6,813 nt of DNA, from contig DATAFF010000159.1 of assembly GCA_036257595.1 (NCBI GenBank), positions 1 through 6,813 on the forward strand. The letters run 5' to 3'. Shown one piece after another: positions 6,444-6,813 of this stretch. The stretch's first letter is position 1. The number at the start of each line of letters is the position of its first letter. The notes under the pieces are model-generated. The model worked only from the letters and a program-made list of their open reading frames with translations, was not told the DNA's origin and did no database searches. A program made the position numbers and the translations under genes. Source of the stretch: DATAFF01 sp036257595. GTDB lineage: Bacteria; Pseudomonadota; Alphaproteobacteria; Rhizobiales; Aestuariivirgaceae.

Positions 6444-6813
6444 GGCGCCTGGCCCTCCTTCCACACGCCCTTGGCCTTGAGCGCGTCGGCTACTTCCTTG
6501 GGCATGTAGGTCTCGTCATGCTTGGCGAGCACCGTGTCGGCCCTGAACACCCCGCCCGGACCGAGCCGGCCTTCGGCGACCACTCCCTGCCCTTCGCGGA
6601 ACAGGTCGGGCAGCTGGCCGCGATAGCTGACCGCCATGGTCTTGTCGGTGTCGGTGACGATGAAGCTCACGCCCTCATCGGCGCCATGCTTGAGCGAGCC
6701 CTTCTCGACGAGCCCGCCGAGCCGGAAGCGCTGCCCTTCGGCGATGTTCCGCGTCAGCGCCTCCGACGGCGTGTAGAAGAACACGATCGAATCGTTGAGG
6801 GCATAGAGCACCA
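6440..6813 (-). CDS. ccmE: Cytochrome c maturation haem chaperone CcmE (CycJ), 5' end outside window
   Basis: CcmE is a membrane-anchored periplasmic chaperone that binds haem covalently and delivers it to CcmF. About 124 codons are visible, comprising the end of the N-terminal membrane anchor (LYAL), the family's DSIVFFYTPSE segment, the OB-fold beta-barrel, and the haem-binding signature AKHDETYMP with the haem-linked histidine and the following tyrosine four residues on. The signature is His, not the Cys of the CxxxY variant. The reading frame is open to the window edge. The GTG at 6811-6809 is internal, since a normal CcmE has a cytoplasmic N-terminus and anchor of some 25-30 residues before this point. 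Its TGA overlaps the ccmF start. The expected upstream partner is ccmI/cycH. Confidence 0.96.
   Translation of the reverse strand, partial: VLYALNDSIVFFYTPSEALTRNIAEGQRFRLGGLVEKGSLKHGADEGVSFIVTDTDKTMAVSYRGQLPDLFREGQGVVAEGRLGPGGVFRADTVLAKHDETYMPKEVADALKAKGVWKEGQAP

Noticed and set aside
6444..6464. Seven-residue N-terminal extension of CcmF from the GTG at 6464
   Set aside because: It would contain the strong ribosome site of the 6443 ATG, and the family N-terminus starts at that ATG.

Overview
The window looks like a chromosomal segment from a high-G+C alphaproteobacterium, most likely in the Hyphomicrobiales (Rhizobiales). The argument is gene order. All six genes lie on the minus strand and read from right to left: ccmE (5' end cut off by the window), ccmF, ccmH, a DegP/HtrA-type periplasmic protease, an OmpR-family response regulator, and its sensor histidine kinase (3' end cut off). 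From memory, this succession (cycHJKL-degP-regulator-sensor, then glnE) is a rhizobial arrangement. If it holds here, ccmI/cycH should lie just beyond the right edge and glnE beyond the left edge. Genus cannot be named from the sequence alone.

Right half (3997-6813): this is the haem-ligation end of a System I cytochrome c maturation operon. CcmE is the periplasmic haem chaperone, CcmF the membrane haem lyase core, and CcmH the thiol reductant for apocytochrome CxxCH sites. The genes are translationally coupled: ccmE/ccmF overlap as ATGA and ccmF/ccmH overlap as TGATG. No ccmG lies between ccmF and ccmH.

Middle (2290-3819): a full-length serine protease with an export signal, a complete His-Asp-Ser triad and two PDZ domains. 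Left part (1-2039): a two-component system whose genes overlap by 11 nt, the sensor starting at a GTG inside the end of the regulator gene. A plausible common theme is envelope homeostasis: cytochrome c assembly, periplasmic quality control, and a sensor with an extracytoplasmic domain. Nothing in the sequence proves a regulatory link.

The unusual content is in the two gaps around degP. Each holds a long palindrome built from tandem copies of the heptamer TAGCGAA (3917-4025 and 2060-2128). The two palindromes are mirror images: the arm carrying a diagnostic TAGCGAG variant faces degP in both, and these arms share an identical 30-nt stretch in inverted orientation. The upstream copy runs into ccmH and supplies its last residues and stop codon. 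The downstream copy ends about 20 nt before the response regulator start. The 250-nt degP-regulator gap also contains a GC-rich imperfect inverted repeat and a perfect 10-bp stem. No intergenic stretch exceeds 300 nt, and I found no tRNA, rRNA, CRISPR array, insertion sequence or convincing sigma-70 promoter.
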